A stretch of DNA of 64,000 nucleotides, taken from Pelobates cultripes (Eukaryota; Chordata; Amphibia; Anura; Pelobatidae). Below, one piece after another: positions 11,250-23,412 of the stretch. Where the stretch lies: the NCBI GenBank assembly GCA_933207985.1, contig OW240917.1, positions 111,936,542-112,000,541 of the forward strand, in the 5' to 3' direction. A program made the translations under genes and the position numbers. The first letter of the stretch is position 1. Each line of letters opens with the position of its first letter. A model generated the notes under the pieces. It was not told where the DNA came from, did no database searches, and was given only the letters and a program-made list of their open reading frames with translations.

Positions 11250-12418
11250 ATATTTTCTTTTTGTTATCTTGATCTTTATTGAACATTTTTTTGTTTACAA
11301 ATATATAGAAAAAGTCATACAAATGTATCATCACAACACATGATTAATAATATATTATACAAATACAATCAATCATATCAAAGAGAAGAAGAAAAACATT
11401 CAGAACAAAACATATCATTTCACATAATCTTGTACAGACAAGATTTGTACAATATTTCCTCCCAATCAGTTTGTATAAGTTGCTGGGAGCCAGTAGAGCC
11501 TTGCCATATGACACAGTAAAATGCTCATTTGGGTCCATTAGATAGATATTAGTGTTTACTCTTATGGTTTTTATCCAGTTATTCAATATTGAATTTTTTT
11601 TTCTCTGAATTTAGTAAATTGATACTTATATCTTTTTCTATTTGTATTTAGGAAATCAGTTTACTTTTTGCTTTATACCACTGTGCAATACCACTGTGCA
11701 ATGGTCTATTTGACAGCCAATATTGTATGTAATAATAGCATTTTATCTGATTAGGGCATGTTTGGGGGGGCATTTTTGGACAAGACATATGAAGGAGTAC
11801 TTCCTTTGGAGATTAATTTAATTTAACTTTAGTTATTTCTAATAACCATTTGTAGGTCTGACTTCAAATCTCGTTATTTTGTTTGCATTCCCACTAAATA
11901 TGCATATATGTCCTTTTCATTTTATTACATTTCCAGCACATATGTGAGTAGAATGGGAAATGTTTGCAGTTTTGGTTGAGACCCAATACCATCTATTGAT
12001 GATATTATATTGCATTTCTTATAGATTTAAAAATGAACATTTGATGAAGCATTATCTAAAGTTTTGTTCCATTCATCTTTATCTTTATCAACTCGCAAAT
12101 CTTTTTCCCATTTAGATATTGCGGGAATTTTAAATCACTATTCCAGAGATTCAGTTAGATTACTGGTTTTAGAGAATACGTTCTCAACTTTTGAGTATCT
12201 AAATATTTTTTGTAATTTGAAAACGAAATTTGAGTTATTATATAACAAATGTTTATCTGAAATATTTTTTACTCTTTCATAGTTAAAGATTTGAGAGTTG
12301 GTTAGATTAAATTTGTATTTGAGATCAAAAAAGGGTTTTATTATATCTCTGTCTTTTGATGCAAGATATAATGCAATTTTGCTTCCAAAGACTTAAATCT
12401 GTTGTCATTAATTGTATG
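11250..12418 (-). pseudogene. L1/Tx1-like LINE, ORF2 3' part, copy 2
   Basis: A second minus-strand L1-like 3' end lies directly upstream of copy 1. Recognisable pieces in broken frames are KWEKDL and KDEWNKTL near 12080-12120, then MCWKCNKMKRTYMHIWW-like text near 11940-11880, the equivalent of the Cys/His tail in copy 1. The 3' end contains AATAAAGATCAAGATAAC near 11255-11275, a polyadenylation-like tail. Copy 2 is cut at its 5' side by the LTR that starts at 12419. Two L1 ends in the same orientation suggest that one inserted just beside or into the other. Confidence 0.65.
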
Positions 12419-13228
12419 TGTAACGGATCACCTGGCACCCCAACTGGGTACCTCCGTTGATGGATGCTCCTAGCGTTTCTTGAGGACTCCAAGCACTCTG
12501 GCAGACGCCACAATCACCGAACCAGAGAAGCGTATACTTTCTCTCAAGCATATGAATGCTATAAACAGCTGAATAGGCAAAAAAAACCATACGGATGGGT
12601 TTAGACTCCTAGCAGTCAAACTGGAACAGCATACAATAAATCCCTCCCCAATAATGAGACAACACTTCACTTTGAGGGTTAAGCAGGAACTGTAGGTTTA
12701 TTCACACTACCTCCTTTTAAGACATTCTCCCATGCAAGGGAGGGATTTACAATGATTAGTACAACAGCCAATCCCATACCTGTTACCTCCCACACATCTC
12801 CTCCCCTTAGATTAACACTTAACATAATTATACCGTACACACTTTTCCCCAATTCTTGGATGTACCCCAAATATGCGGTGTTTGCCTAGTCGAGTGTCCG
12901 ATTTTAGTTCCAGACACTCAACGGCAAAACACCGCTGTTCGGGAGTTTAAGATGGCGGCCGCCACATGTTCGTTTCCCGAATGGCGGCCACCCAGAGGAC
13001 AAAGAACGCATTACACAGATTGCCAATTACCCGCTTGCAACAATGTTGCAAACGGTAATTGCAGGCACACTTCTTCCTGGGTGGTCTGGTTGTTTGGTAG
13101 TTTCACTCAATATAATGAATGGAGTGATTCTACCGAACAATCAGGGGAATGCTGCATACCCATGTACAATTTAGCCGAACACACAGAAACATACATAATA
13201 TAAAAGACATCCTTACTGTAAGCTGCTA
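12419..13228 (-). repeat. Minus-strand solo LTR
   Basis: On the minus strand the block carries a TATA-like CTTAAAAG (12714-12721) followed by AATAAA (12697-12702) and ends with CCGTTACA at 12419. Its last 100 bases, read on minus, are homologous to the 3' end of the LTR at 36450-36550: shared GTGCT.GGAGTCCTC, CGCTAGGAGCAT, CGGAGGTAC.CAGT and GTGCCAG. This identifies both as the U5 part of one LTR family. The U3 side holds AAGATGGCGGCCGCC-type GC-rich text and its limit near 13228 is approximate. No internal region or gene is attached. Confidence 0.65.
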
Positions 13229-13677
13229 CCAAGTCTTAAAGGGGTATTGTTCCTAAAAGTCATAATATGTCCCCGGATGGCCCTTAAAGGGCCAGTAGCA
13301 GCAATAACAGTAGCAGCGGCGCTGGTGACCTCTCCTCCCAAACCAATGTCAGCTCCCCAGTCCAACGTCACTGGAGCCGAATGCGCATGCGCGGCAAGTG
13401 CAACACGCACATTCAAAGTGTCCATAGGAAAGCATTTTTCAATGCTTTCCTATGGACGCTCTGCGTGATGGAGGCAAAATATGCCTCTAGTTTCGTAGAT
13501 GCGCCTCTTGTGGCTATCCGGAAGACAGCCACTAGAGGCTGGATTAACCCCAAATGTAAACATAGCAGTTTCTCTGAAATTGCTATGTTTACATCTGAAG
13601 GGTTAAAACCTGAGGGACCTGGCACCCAGACCACTTCATTGAGCTGAAGTGGTCTGGTTAACTATAGTGTCCCTTTG
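13229..13677. mobile_element. T2-like palindromic MITE, copy 1
   Basis: From about 13377 to the end this block matches the complete MITE at 22834-23313: GAATGCGCATGCGCGGCAAG, a hairpin with arms TCCATAGGAAAGCAT, a block with GCCACTAGAGGCT, a hairpin with arms AACATAGCA, and the CACCCAGACCACTTCATTGAG end. It starts at TTAAAGGGG and ends with CTATAGTGTCCCTTT, in which the expected terminal TTAA has become TTTGATA. The family is non-autonomous and has no coding capacity. The TTAA target and TTAAAGG start fit the Kolobok-type T2 MITEs known from Xenopus; piggyBac also uses TTAA. Confidence 0.75.
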
Positions 13678-13918
13678 ATACCCCATATTAATAAAAGGGA
13701 GGTTAAATCCTCCTGCATGCCCCTACTCATGGCATGCCGCGAGTCAGGACATGTAACTAAACAAATTTAAAAGTACTAGTGACTGGGCAGCTATTGCTGC
13801 CCAGTCGCTAGTGCAATAAGGGGGGACCTGGCACAGATGGGGAACACAAAGAGCTAAAATGGGGGGACATAGTGCCCCGCCTGCGCCCCCACCCATGACC
13901 TGCGGGTCGGTGCTATTA

Positions 13919-14163
13919 CAGGGAGTGCAGAATTATTAGGCAAGTTGTATTTTTGAGGATTAATTTTATTATTGAACAACAACCATGTTCTCAATGAACC
14001 CAAAAAACTCATTAATATCAAAGCTGAATATTTTGGAAGTAGTTTTTAGTTTGTTTTTAGTTTTAGCTATGTTAGGGGGATATCTGTGTGTGCAGGTGAC
14101 TATTACTGTGCATAATTATTAGGCAACTTAACAAAAAACAAATATATACCCATTTTAATTATT
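13919..14163 (+). mobile_element. Tc1/mariner-type transposon end
   Basis: After a TA dinucleotide the sequence begins CAGGGAGTGCAGAATTATTA and continues with AGGCAAGTTGTATTTTTGAG. A diverged second copy of the same words (CATAATTATTAGGCAACTT) lies at 14111-14130. I recognise this as the end of a mariner/Tc1-group element widespread in fish and amphibians. The transposase region is absent; the similarity stops near 14163. Either the copy is truncated or it is an internally deleted derivative. Confidence 0.75.
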
Positions 14164-14165
14164 AG

Positions 14166-14941
14166 AGCCAAATAGAGCCAAAATGGAGAAGCCTTGTGTG
14201 AAAAAACTAACTAAATAAATAATATTATTACACTCTATCTGTCCATGCAGGGGATAAAGGATGGAGAACGAGACACTCCTTAGCCCCTATGCAGTTATGG
14301 CTCCCTTCCACTGCCCTGTGTACAAGCTGCAGGTAGAGAGAGACTCTTATGGTAATAATTAAGTATAATGTACGCCATGTTATTTATTTCATTTTTTTAT
14401 ATTACACACGTGAGAGAGTTGCCAAGTTCTCTGCCCTCACATCTCATTACAAGTTCTTCCCAAGTTCCAGCAACACTATGATGTAAAGTCATTTAGTCTA
14501 AGGTTTAGCTTCCTCAACACATTTATACATCATTCTGAATGTTAATTGGTAATATAATGAAATGAAACTCCTCCTTTGCATCTGTGATTGACCATCATTG
14601 TTTGACAATCTTGGAAGTATATTCTAACACTCTTTCATGAGAGATTCTCATCACATAAAAAAAAAGAAGCTAATATATATATTACCATGGCCCTAATAGA
14701 GCCACAGGGCACCCGATCCCTCTTGTATATCACGATCTTAAAGAAATACCAGGAGGGTGGAAACATGATGTGAATTAAATATAGCACTTAAAAATTCCCA
14801 GAGAGTGCTTCTGTCTTTACTTCAGTGTATTTGGCACTGGGAAGCACCCAGTTCTTATTTGTTGTTTTGGGTTGCGTGCCAGAGTTTGGACGTATGTGTG
14901 TGTGTGTGTATGTCTCTCTTTCTCTCTATATATATATATAT
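14166..14941. other. Anonymous DNA with TG and TA microsatellites
   Basis: No gene seen. A short (TG)n/(TC)n/(TA)n compound microsatellite lies at about 14896-14942, right at the left end of the fold-back element. A 95-codon frame starting near 14825 crosses this microsatellite and is not credible. Confidence 0.4.
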
Positions 14942-16168
14942 AAGATGCTTGATGTAATGTCTTATGTTTCAATATATGTATACTTATTCATGGATGGAGA
15001 TTTAGTTTGCCTCATATTTTCCCTTTTTTTCTCTTTTGTACCTTCCCACTGTTTTTTTCCCTTTAATAGTTTTATAAAATGTAATAAAATCTATATGAAG
15101 AAAGTGTCTTAACTGTATTAGCTATTGCAATGAAAAATGCTAAGTATTACTTAGAAAACTGCATGCCTGAGTTCCTCTGGGACGGAAGTGCAATAATGCT
15201 CACGTAGGCAATCTGGACAAAATCAAAGTCAATTATATATATATAATATATTTAATAACTTAAACAATAAATCATATAATGGTTTTGAAAACACCTGCAG
15301 GCCTACATGAAATGATATTAGTTTCCCAAAAAGTTATATCATCTGACGTAAGATAAATGAGCCTCTAGGGGAAAAAAAAGGTCACAAAGAACTAGTTTTA
15401 TCAAAGGGATGTGTGTCGGTGTAGTGACATAAGCAAGGCATTGACAGTGAACTACATCCACTAAACTGCTCATTTAACAATATGCAATGGGAGAATGTGA
15501 GTATCATAGTATACTGAGGCCATTAGACATTAGATCTTTTTTTAAACAAACACAAGTGAGTTTTATATTGTATGTTGTAGCCATGATAACATGTAAGCAC
15601 TGGGAAGTTATTATATACAGTATAATTGAATGCATTTGCAGTTTCCAACATTACATATTAATATTCATATATTTCTAATTAAAATACTTTGGCCTAATTA
15701 TAAATCACATGGATTATGATGCATGGAAGTCAAATGAAACCTCAATCAACAAATTCCATTGATTATATCAACAGTATGATCTTTATCAGCTCAAGAGTGT
15801 GATTAGAGATCGTGCAGTTTAGGAATGAACTGATAATTCCCAATCAGCTTTAAAATGACACTCACAATTGCATATAATTGACTTTGATTTTGTCCAGATT
15901 GCCTACGTGAGCATTATTGCACTTCAGTCCCAGAGGAACTCAGGCACGCAGTTTTCTAAGTAATACTTAGCATTTTTCATTGCAATAGCTAATACAGTTA
16001 AGACTTTTTTTTCATATTGATTTTATTACATTTTATAAAACTATTAAAGGGAAAAAACAGTGGGAAGGTACAAAAGAGAAAAAAAGGGAAAATATGGGGC
16101 AAACTAAATCTCCATCCATGGATAAGTATACATATATTGAAACATGGGACATTACATCAAGCACCTTA
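14942..16168. mobile_element. Fold-back element with 300-bp inverted arms
   Basis: The arm at 14942-15240 is the reverse complement of 15872-16168 with few mismatches. Landmarks are TGCTTGATGTAATGTC, CATGGATGGAGATTTAGTTT, CTTTAATAGTTTTATAAAAT and GGCAATCTGGACAAAATC on the left, each matched on the right. The 630-bp centre is AT-rich with no coding signal. The overlapping open frames in the arms are reflections of one another. It is either a fold-back DNA transposon or an inverted duplication. No target duplication is visible because the left flank is a TA microsatellite. Confidence 0.85.
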
Positions 16169-16734
16169 ATCACCAGGTACTGGAACCTAGTGATAATCCC
16201 TCCTATTGGAGAGACAGTTGCCTTTATAACTGAAAACAAGAGTTATGAGATATCAACCAGGCAACTGGTGACACAACTGACTTAATTATGGGACCAGTGG
16301 GGAAAAGAAACGTGTTACCTGTATTTATAGCATATAGTTATACAATATATATATAGTGGATTTTACACTGCTATATTATATTAAGAGCTCTCCCCTCTTC
16401 CCTATTATTCTTTCTTACTCTTATTTTCTCCCCTCCTCTCTCCTCTTTTATTCTATCACAAAAATTGACTTTATGATTGTATACTTTATATAAAATATGT
16501 GTTAAATGACTTAGCATTAATGTAACAACACTTTGTGGATAACTACATAATTTATGTACACTGTATTCATTTGTAATTATTTTATTGTTTATGAAAACAC
16601 ATTTTCTGATCCAAGTTATTATCTGAAAAAATATAATACCAAATAAAAAATATTTGAAAAAAAATCAGAAACATATTCTATATATAACCATTATATACAG
16701 TATACCATAAAATAAATAAGAATCAGCAACCTGA
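16169..16734. other. Anonymous AT-rich DNA
   Basis: AT-rich sequence without gene or clear repeat. A polyadenylation-like AATAAA and an A-rich run near 16640-16665 occur beside the L2 tail but are not assigned. Confidence 0.35.
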
Positions 16735-17455
16735 TTTAGAATCATAAAAATATAAGTAGTAGTATTATTATTATTTATAAAGTGCCAACAAGTTCTGTAG
16801 CGCTGTACAATGGTTGGGCTAACAGACACATATTTGTAACCAGGCAAGTTTGACGTACAGGAACAGAGGGATTGAGGGCCCTGCTCAATGAGCTTACATG
16901 CTAGAGGGGATGGGGTATAGTGACGCAAAAGGTAAGGGTAGGGTAGAAAACTAGGTTGTTAGGATAGTATCCATTAAGGGCTTAGTGTTTTGTTTTAATG
17001 ATAGTTTTAGGAGAGGAATCAGGTTGGGCGGAGGGAAAGCTGTTCACAGTTTAATTGATATGCTTTTCTACAGAAGTAAGTTTTCAAAGATTTTTTGAAG
17101 GAGTGGAGATTAGGTGAGAGTCTAACAGAGAGGGGAAGGGTGTTCCATAGGAATGGTGCAGCTCTAGAGAAGTCTTTAAGGTGAGCATCAGAGGTAGGAG
17201 TATGAACAGAGGTTAGACGTAGGTCTCTGGCAGAGCGTAGGGGCCCAAACGGGACATATTTGTTTACTAGTGAGGATAAGTAGGTGGGAGCAGCATTGTG
17301 TAGAGATTTGTGAGCAAGTGTCAGGATCTTTAATTGAGCCCTATATCTTACGGGAAGCCAATGGATGGACTGACAAAGGGGAGAGGCATGGGAGGTGCGG
17401 GCAGACATGAAGATGAGCCTTGCCGTCGCATTCATTATAGACTGTAACGGGGCAA
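16735..17455 (-). pseudogene. L2-clade LINE 3' end
   Basis: The minus-strand frame gives the typical C-terminus of L2-group ORF2: MNATARLIF, then SIHWLPVRYRAQLKILTL, HNAAPTYLSSLV, RSARDLRL and FLWNTLPLSVRLSPNLHSFK, ending near 17019. Downstream comes a 3' UTR with GGGCCCTGCTCAATGAGCTT (plus-strand text) and GTAGCGCTGTACAATGG, closing with an (AAT)n tail at about 16755-16775 on the minus strand. The coding part is open for about 145 codons, so this copy is less decayed than its neighbours, but the RT domain is absent (5' truncation at about 17455). The open frame continues upstream through poly-Phe text that is not LINE. Confidence 0.85.
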
Positions 17456-19814
17456 GTATATAAGATACCAAGTATACCAAGTATATATAAGTATATAAGA
17501 TACCAAGCCAATAGACTACTCCAAAAATGGCTGTGTTTATGCCGTACATGGTAAAAAAAAAAAAGGGACAAAAAAAAGGTTCTGTGAAGAAAAAAAAATA
17601 AAAAAAATAAAAAGGGGGAAAAAAATAACGTATAAACATCAAAAGTAGGCAGAATGAATAGAAAGTCAGACCCCTCAAATATAGAAGGCCTTTTAACGTT
17701 GGGGGTAAATGTATACAATTGTCTAAATAACATACAAATCTTGTCTTTATTGTAAACTAGTATTATAAAATACACTAACACTTAATTCAAATGGCACATT
17801 ATTAATGAAATTGAGGTGTGTAAAATGCCAAATGATGAGGACTTTGTCTTAAGTGCAGCATGTGACTGCTTGGAGTTAAGAAAGTCCAGTGGGGGATTTG
17901 AAACTAATCTGATATATTATTCTTGGTGGCTAGACTAATTATCATTTTGATTGATTCTCATTTTTCACTCTCTTTAGTTGTATGAACTTGATTTCCATGA
18001 GTTATAAGTGCAATGTAAGCGATTCTTAGTTTTTTTCAAAGGTTACACTATCATAGCTATTTGTGATTTATAATTAATAAAATGAATTGTAAGTGTGTTT
18101 TATATTTAGCTTGTGTTACTCTTAGGCAGATAAATCCCTAAACATTGGCAAGTCAATCTGTTCCATAGCTTTACAACACAAACCACAGCATAAGGGTTGT
18201 GCAAATAGGAGGGATAGGGCAGCTTGTAAATAGCAGAACAAATATTGTGCAGAACTCTTGTATGACCAGCCATCCTTCAAGTATCTTTCAGTTTATATTC
18301 TCTACCCAGATTGCAGTGTCCCTAGAACACTGTTTTTTATTGATTGATGTTGTCCATTTCTTCTCCTCCAACAGCAGGAACCAATTCAGCAATTCCTGCA
18401 GTAGATGGACAGGAACCTACTACTCTGCCCACTCATGCCTCCCAACCATCTCATGATTTTGGCAGTAAGTGCTAATTTTTGGGTCCTGTCCCACTGTCCT
18501 CACTTTGTTTCCTGGTATCCAGCTTTGGGGACACCATTGAACTGTGCCCAAAACGTGAGAAGGGAGTGCATCATTAGACGTGATTGCATTACACTCAGAA
18601 CATTAAGGCACAGTGGGATGCCTTTTCTGGTTATCAGGCAGCCTGGCATGCATTCACATCAGACTGACCTGCCAGTAATTCAAGTGAAACTACCCCATTT
18701 ATTCCCATTTTAATCGAGACAGTGACACAATCCTTTTACCACCTCCCACTGGCATCCTGACTCTCAGGGCAACAATGTTGGGGGTATGTCCACTCTTATT
18801 TCCTGGCAGGAAGAGATTGTGCTTATAACACAATCTTTGCAAAATTGCTTTTTAGCACATGGACAACAGCTCTTCAGACTTTGCAACAGATCCCTACTGC
18901 CAGCAAGCAATACAGCTAAAAAGCCAACCATTAAACTCTGCCACTAGACCCAAAAATTGGGGTGACACAAAACAACTAATTATGCATTTGAAACATGTAG
19001 GAAATTAAAGAGGAAACTGTATTTTAGGTTTAAGGAGATCATGAACTGGCAAGGATGATAATTAACATTTTGAATATAATAGTCATCTGTTGCCAATTCT
19101 GCCATCAGAGGTCCCTGCACTTCAACATGATTGCAGTTCTGAGTTCTTTGATCAGTGGTTTACAAACAAGATGTTACATAGTAGATGTTTTATTACTGAT
19201 TACTACAGCATGTCTTCTAGACTTAAAGTTCCTTGGCACTGAAAATCGGGACGGCCCATGGCACATTCAACATGGGTGAATTTGAACTCACCATGACTTG
19301 AATTTTCATTCACCAATGACATGAAGAAAGTGACAATTTTGAGCCCTGATAAAATATGGTGCTAGAAACATATATTTGAAAGAAAACATGAAAATAAGTA
19401 ATCATGTTTTCTTAGAAATTTTAAATATGGAAGATGAATCAAATTAAATACAAAATTTTCCCCTGACAAAGTAAATTTTAGCATGGGTGAAACTATTTGG
19501 ACCAGAGCTTTTAACATTTTTATGGGACAAGCAGCTAAACCTGTGTACTTAATTATCAGGTGATATTCTATAGTAACAATTAAAATACAATAGTAAGAAT
19601 GTGATAAAAGAAAGTGCTCAATCACCTGTGTGAATCACTCTAAAAGCACACAACACAATGGAAATAAAAAAGTACAAGGTGAGAGCATCCAATAATAAAT
19701 AAATACCACAGATAAAGGATTGTTGTGGAATCTAAAAGTGCAAGTATAAAAAGACCATAGGATAATATAGTTAACATAGTTAAAATATATATATACTCTA
19801 CTGGCCAAACGCAC
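17456..19814. other. Anonymous DNA, no gene recognised
   Basis: Apart from short A-rich runs near 17555-17625, I see no repeat terminus or coding signature. Frames of 85-102 codons at 18199-18713 overlap each other in different frames and resemble nothing known to me. The stretch could be unique host DNA. Confidence 0.3.
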
Positions 19815-20084
19815 ATGGTTCTGACCCTCTCAACAAAGCTGGCTAAGACTAGTGGCATTAAATGGAGTAATACAGCTGATGATAGGGTGGATCAAGATAT
19901 TTATTTTGCCAATCTCGGTAAAATCGATCTTACACCCATATACTCCAAGATTCAGGAAATAGGTGAAGAAAAAGATAATTTATTGGACAAAAACAATAAT
20001 AAAAACGACCTCACAGAAAACATAAAAGTCCACTGTCCACTCAAAGAATTTCGACTTTCTCAAAACTCCTCATTCTCTCCCTAG
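19815..20084 (+). other. Unrecognised 89-codon open frame
   Basis: An open frame begins MVLTLSTKLAKTSGIKW and is rich in Lys, Asn and Asp, with a middle part like IYSKIQEIGEEKDNLLDKNN that could form a short helix. I recognise no family. There is no flanking evidence of splicing or expression. It could be chance, a piece of a transposon ORF, or an exon; I cannot tell. Confidence 0.15.
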
Positions 20085-22420
20085 TCACTTCTTGCTGCAC
20101 AGTCCAAGTAATGCTTCAGCACAATATGCCTCAACCTTTGGTCTTGTGGCTGATGAAAATGCAGGTAAGATAGTGGAAACTGCCTGTACACTAGCACTTA
20201 GTTGACTAATGATTGTGGGAAGGGATGTGGTGGTGTTAATAATTATATCACTGGGTGAGCAACGCATTGACTGGTAGATGATATGCTAAATATTTCCATT
20301 AAATGAGGTGATTCTACAGCAGATAAACATGGACTCAGACAAAGTGGTGAATGTACAGTAGGTGACAAAAATAGAGGGCTGCTTCCTGTAATTTCTCTTT
20401 ATCACAGTTGATTTGTTCCTAGAACAGACTTAAACGAATGAGGGGGAAATAGCAATATTATCATCACCAGATTACTTACTACTATCAAGAACAGACGTTG
20501 GGGACACTACTTGGGAACTCTGTTCTACCTTTTCAATATTTTCAATAAAGAGTTCTAAGGCTACTGACAAAGTCTCTGCTGAGCATTCCCTAGGTTTCTT
20601 CTTGGTGGGACGCTACAACAAGGTAACATAGGCAGCAGCATCTGGTTTCACTGATCCCTTGCTCTGAGCATCATAAACACAGAAGCTGTACCACTTGAAC
20701 TAGCTGAGGTAATAGGAGCTCCAATGCCAGTGGAATTATCAGCCCCAGGTATTGTGTCAGGACTTATCTTTTCGGCTCCGTTCCGACATTTACGGTATGC
20801 GGAACTGTCCCTCTCTGACGCGGCTCTCTCAAGCTTTATAGAGAGACCGCGCCAAATTCAAAATTGCTTAGTGATTTCTGATTGTTACTTCTGCAATCAC
20901 ATTGCCGGCTAAGCTCTTCTCCGTTAATACTGTGTACCAAACCTTGGACTGTTTAAACGGATTCCTGCCTTCTCATCTCCCTTTGACCACGGACGGTGTA
21001 TTGGATTTACCTGCTCTCTTTCTAATTATTGGAAACCGGACTGTTTGATGTTTAGTCATCCTGTGGACTCAAACTAACCTGTCTATGGAGGACAACTCCC
21101 AACAATCATAAGTATACAATTTGATACTATCTCTGAGTTCTTACTTTGCTAATGAACTGTTACCTGCTTGCTAAAATCTGCTACTACTAAAATACTATTA
21201 CAATTTATGCTTTATGTCTTCAACTAACAACCTGCAAAAGCCACGCTGCCTTAAAGCTACAGTAACCTTATTAATTAAAGGATTCTCATTTCACTCTCTA
21301 TTATAAAAATAAGGAAATTTATAATCTGCAGTTGTGTTCCACATTTAATCCACTTGTGACATAACATATTGCAGCATGAAAAGACTTGGGAAAAAAACAA
21401 TTACCTTTTGGATGGTGAAGAAGACCTAACTTACTTGATGCTAATCTCACTATGTTGAGGCTGAATACTACTATTGGAGGTTAAGGAAGTGGTGGTGGGG
21501 GCAGTGGTGGCTGAGGTGTCAGCAGTCATAAAAAAAAAGCTTTTCAGAGTTTTAGAGGTCATAGCACTACTGATGATGGTGGATTGGGGAACAATACCCC
21601 CTCCCCTTTCTTCGTCTTGTAATTAGTGAGCAACATTGATGATGGTGGGTTACTTTTTCTTATTACAATACATTTGAGATATGAATTATTGGGTATTCTG
21701 AAAACTAACACAACTTTATCCATAAAAAATAATTGTTTTGCAAAGTGACTTGGTGCTTGGTGGATTTATTACTGTAATGTTATCGAGTTTGAATTTAAGA
21801 AACACTACACAGCAAACAATGCACTGCTCAGTCAACACTACACTGAACACACAGAAAAAAAGGATTATCTTTCTACAAACACTTCACAAAAAAAACTTGT
21901 CAAACTGTGAATTGGCTAGCAGTAGACACAGATCTAACCATAACCTGAAGTCTCATGCTAAGGTGAATAAAGCAGGCTAGATCTCACTAAATGTTTGCGT
22001 GAGAGCCACTGCAGCATTAGCTAGGCAAGAGGAACTTTTTTATTATTTTTTTTGCCTTTTTACTGAAGAACAAACTCCCCAAAAAAGGATTTTCTTTCTA
22101 CAGATCCCGAACTGATTGAAATATTAAGCTGCAGTGTGTTTCCTACAATTCTAGTTGTATGTATGTTTAGGTATACTACCATTTCACAGTATGGATACAT
22201 TGGTGTTTATGAACTTTCTTTGTTTCTTTCTTATACATTTTGTATATAAGCGTTATGATTTGCTCATTTGTTTCATTGACTGTTACTATATATAAAATAG
22301 ATACAAATACACCTGTGTGTATGTAGAAAACACACTTAGTGGGTAATAAGTGAAAACACACAGAAATTACCCTTAATTAGTAGTGTGGTAGATGGAAGGA
22401 CTCCTCATATGTCCTCAGAA
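20085..22420. other. Anonymous DNA, no gene recognised
   Basis: No convincing coding or repeat signal. Around 20760-20940 there is a CG-containing patch unlike its AT-rich neighbourhood, with CTCTCTGACGCGG and a short hairpin around AGCTTTATAGAGAG, which may be a repeat end. The rest shows nothing I can name. Confidence 0.3.
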
Positions 22421-22631
22421 CAATATTAATATACTACCAAAAAGGCAATCTACAACACAAAAATAATAGAGACGGACATAGAGGAGTAATGTAATACAAT
22501 AGGAATTATAGAGGTAAATGATTACACTCACAAACCCAATTTGATTGAAGGCATATCATAAATGACGATGTGCAAACTTCAGGACTTGTGGAACGTCAAT
22601 AGCGTGCATAGGAGGAAGAAAAAAAGTAATA

Positions 22632-23412
22632 ATGCAGTATGTTGGAAGAACTGGAAGGAAAGTGAAAGTCAGGCTCTAAGAGCACAGAAATAACATCAAA
22701 AAAGGTTTATTATCACATTCAGTACCTATGCATTGCAATAATTGCTCCCTGTTTAATTTTGACACATTTAAATGTTTAGCTATAGAACAGGTAATTTTGA
22801 ATGAGAGAGGGGGTGATCTCATGATAGCTTTAAAGGACCACTATAGTGCCAGGAAAACATACTCGTTTTCCTGGCACTATAGTGCCCTGAGGGTGCCCCC
22901 ACCCTCAGGGACTCCCTCCCGCCCGGCTCTTGAAAGGGGAAAAGGGGTTAAACTTACCTTTTTCCAGCGCTGGGCGGAGAGCTCTCCTCCTCCGATCCGC
23001 CCCGTCGGCTGAATGCGCACGCGCGGCAAGAGCGGCGCGTGCATTCAGCCGGTCACATAGGAAAGCATTCATAATGCTTTCCTATGGACGCTTGCGTGCT
23101 CTCACTGTGAAAATCACAGTGAGAAGCACGCAAGCGCCTCTAGTGGCTGTCAATGAGACAGCCACTAGAGGATTAGGGGGAAGGCTTAACCCATTCATAA
23201 ACATAGTTTCTCTGAAACTGCTATATTTATGAAAAAATGGGTTAACCCTAGCTGGACCTGGCACCCAGACCACTTCATTAAGCTGACGTGGTCTGGGTGC
23301 CTAGAGTGGTCCTTTAAGAAAAAGAGAGGGTTATTGGATCCATACACTGAAAACTATGAAACCAAGGAGTTTAAATGTAGATTTCGATTTGATTTGTTTT
23401 TTATGATTTACT
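22632..23412 (+). pseudogene. PLE GIY-YIG endonuclease C-terminus, split
   Basis: From 22632 the translation reads MQYVGRTGRKVKVRL, stop, EHRNNIKKGLLSHSV and later ERGGDL. It aligns word for word with the better PLE at 29700-29890, which has LQYVGMTTRCLKIRLAEH, IIKGYPNHSV and WRGGDL. The frame is interrupted after GGDLMIA by the MITE, whose target TTAA lies within the codons. It resumes after 23317 with GYWIHTLKTMKPRSLNVDFDL and a stop near 23410, matching the end of the other copy (HWVFLLKTL, LNVEFDL). One in-frame stop precedes the insertion. The protein would have cut target DNA for retrotransposition; this copy is dead. Confidence 0.85.
22834..23313. mobile_element. T2-like MITE, copy 2, with TTAA duplication
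   Basis: A complete 480-bp palindromic MITE. It is flanked by TTAA on both sides (22830-22833 and 23314-23317). Its termini are AGGACCACTATAGTGCC and CCTAGAGTGGTCCT. Internally it is a chain of near-perfect hairpins: GCCAGGAAAACA/TGTTTTCCTGGC-like at the left, then arms ATAGGAAAGCATT, TTGCGTGCTCTCACTGTGA and CCTCTAGTGGCTGTC. The family also occurs at 13229. It inserted into the PLE endonuclease, so it is younger than that PLE copy. No coding capacity. Confidence 0.9.

Noticed and set aside
14825..15112. 95-codon open frame beginning MYLALGSTQFLFVVLG
   Set aside because: It runs through TG/TA microsatellites into a fold-back arm whose mirror copy gives a similar frame on the other strand; no independent support.
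17456..17678. N-terminal extension of the minus-strand L2 frame (Phe/Tyr-rich)
   Set aside because: It is read from A-rich low-complexity DNA beyond the LINE truncation point and is not LINE protein.
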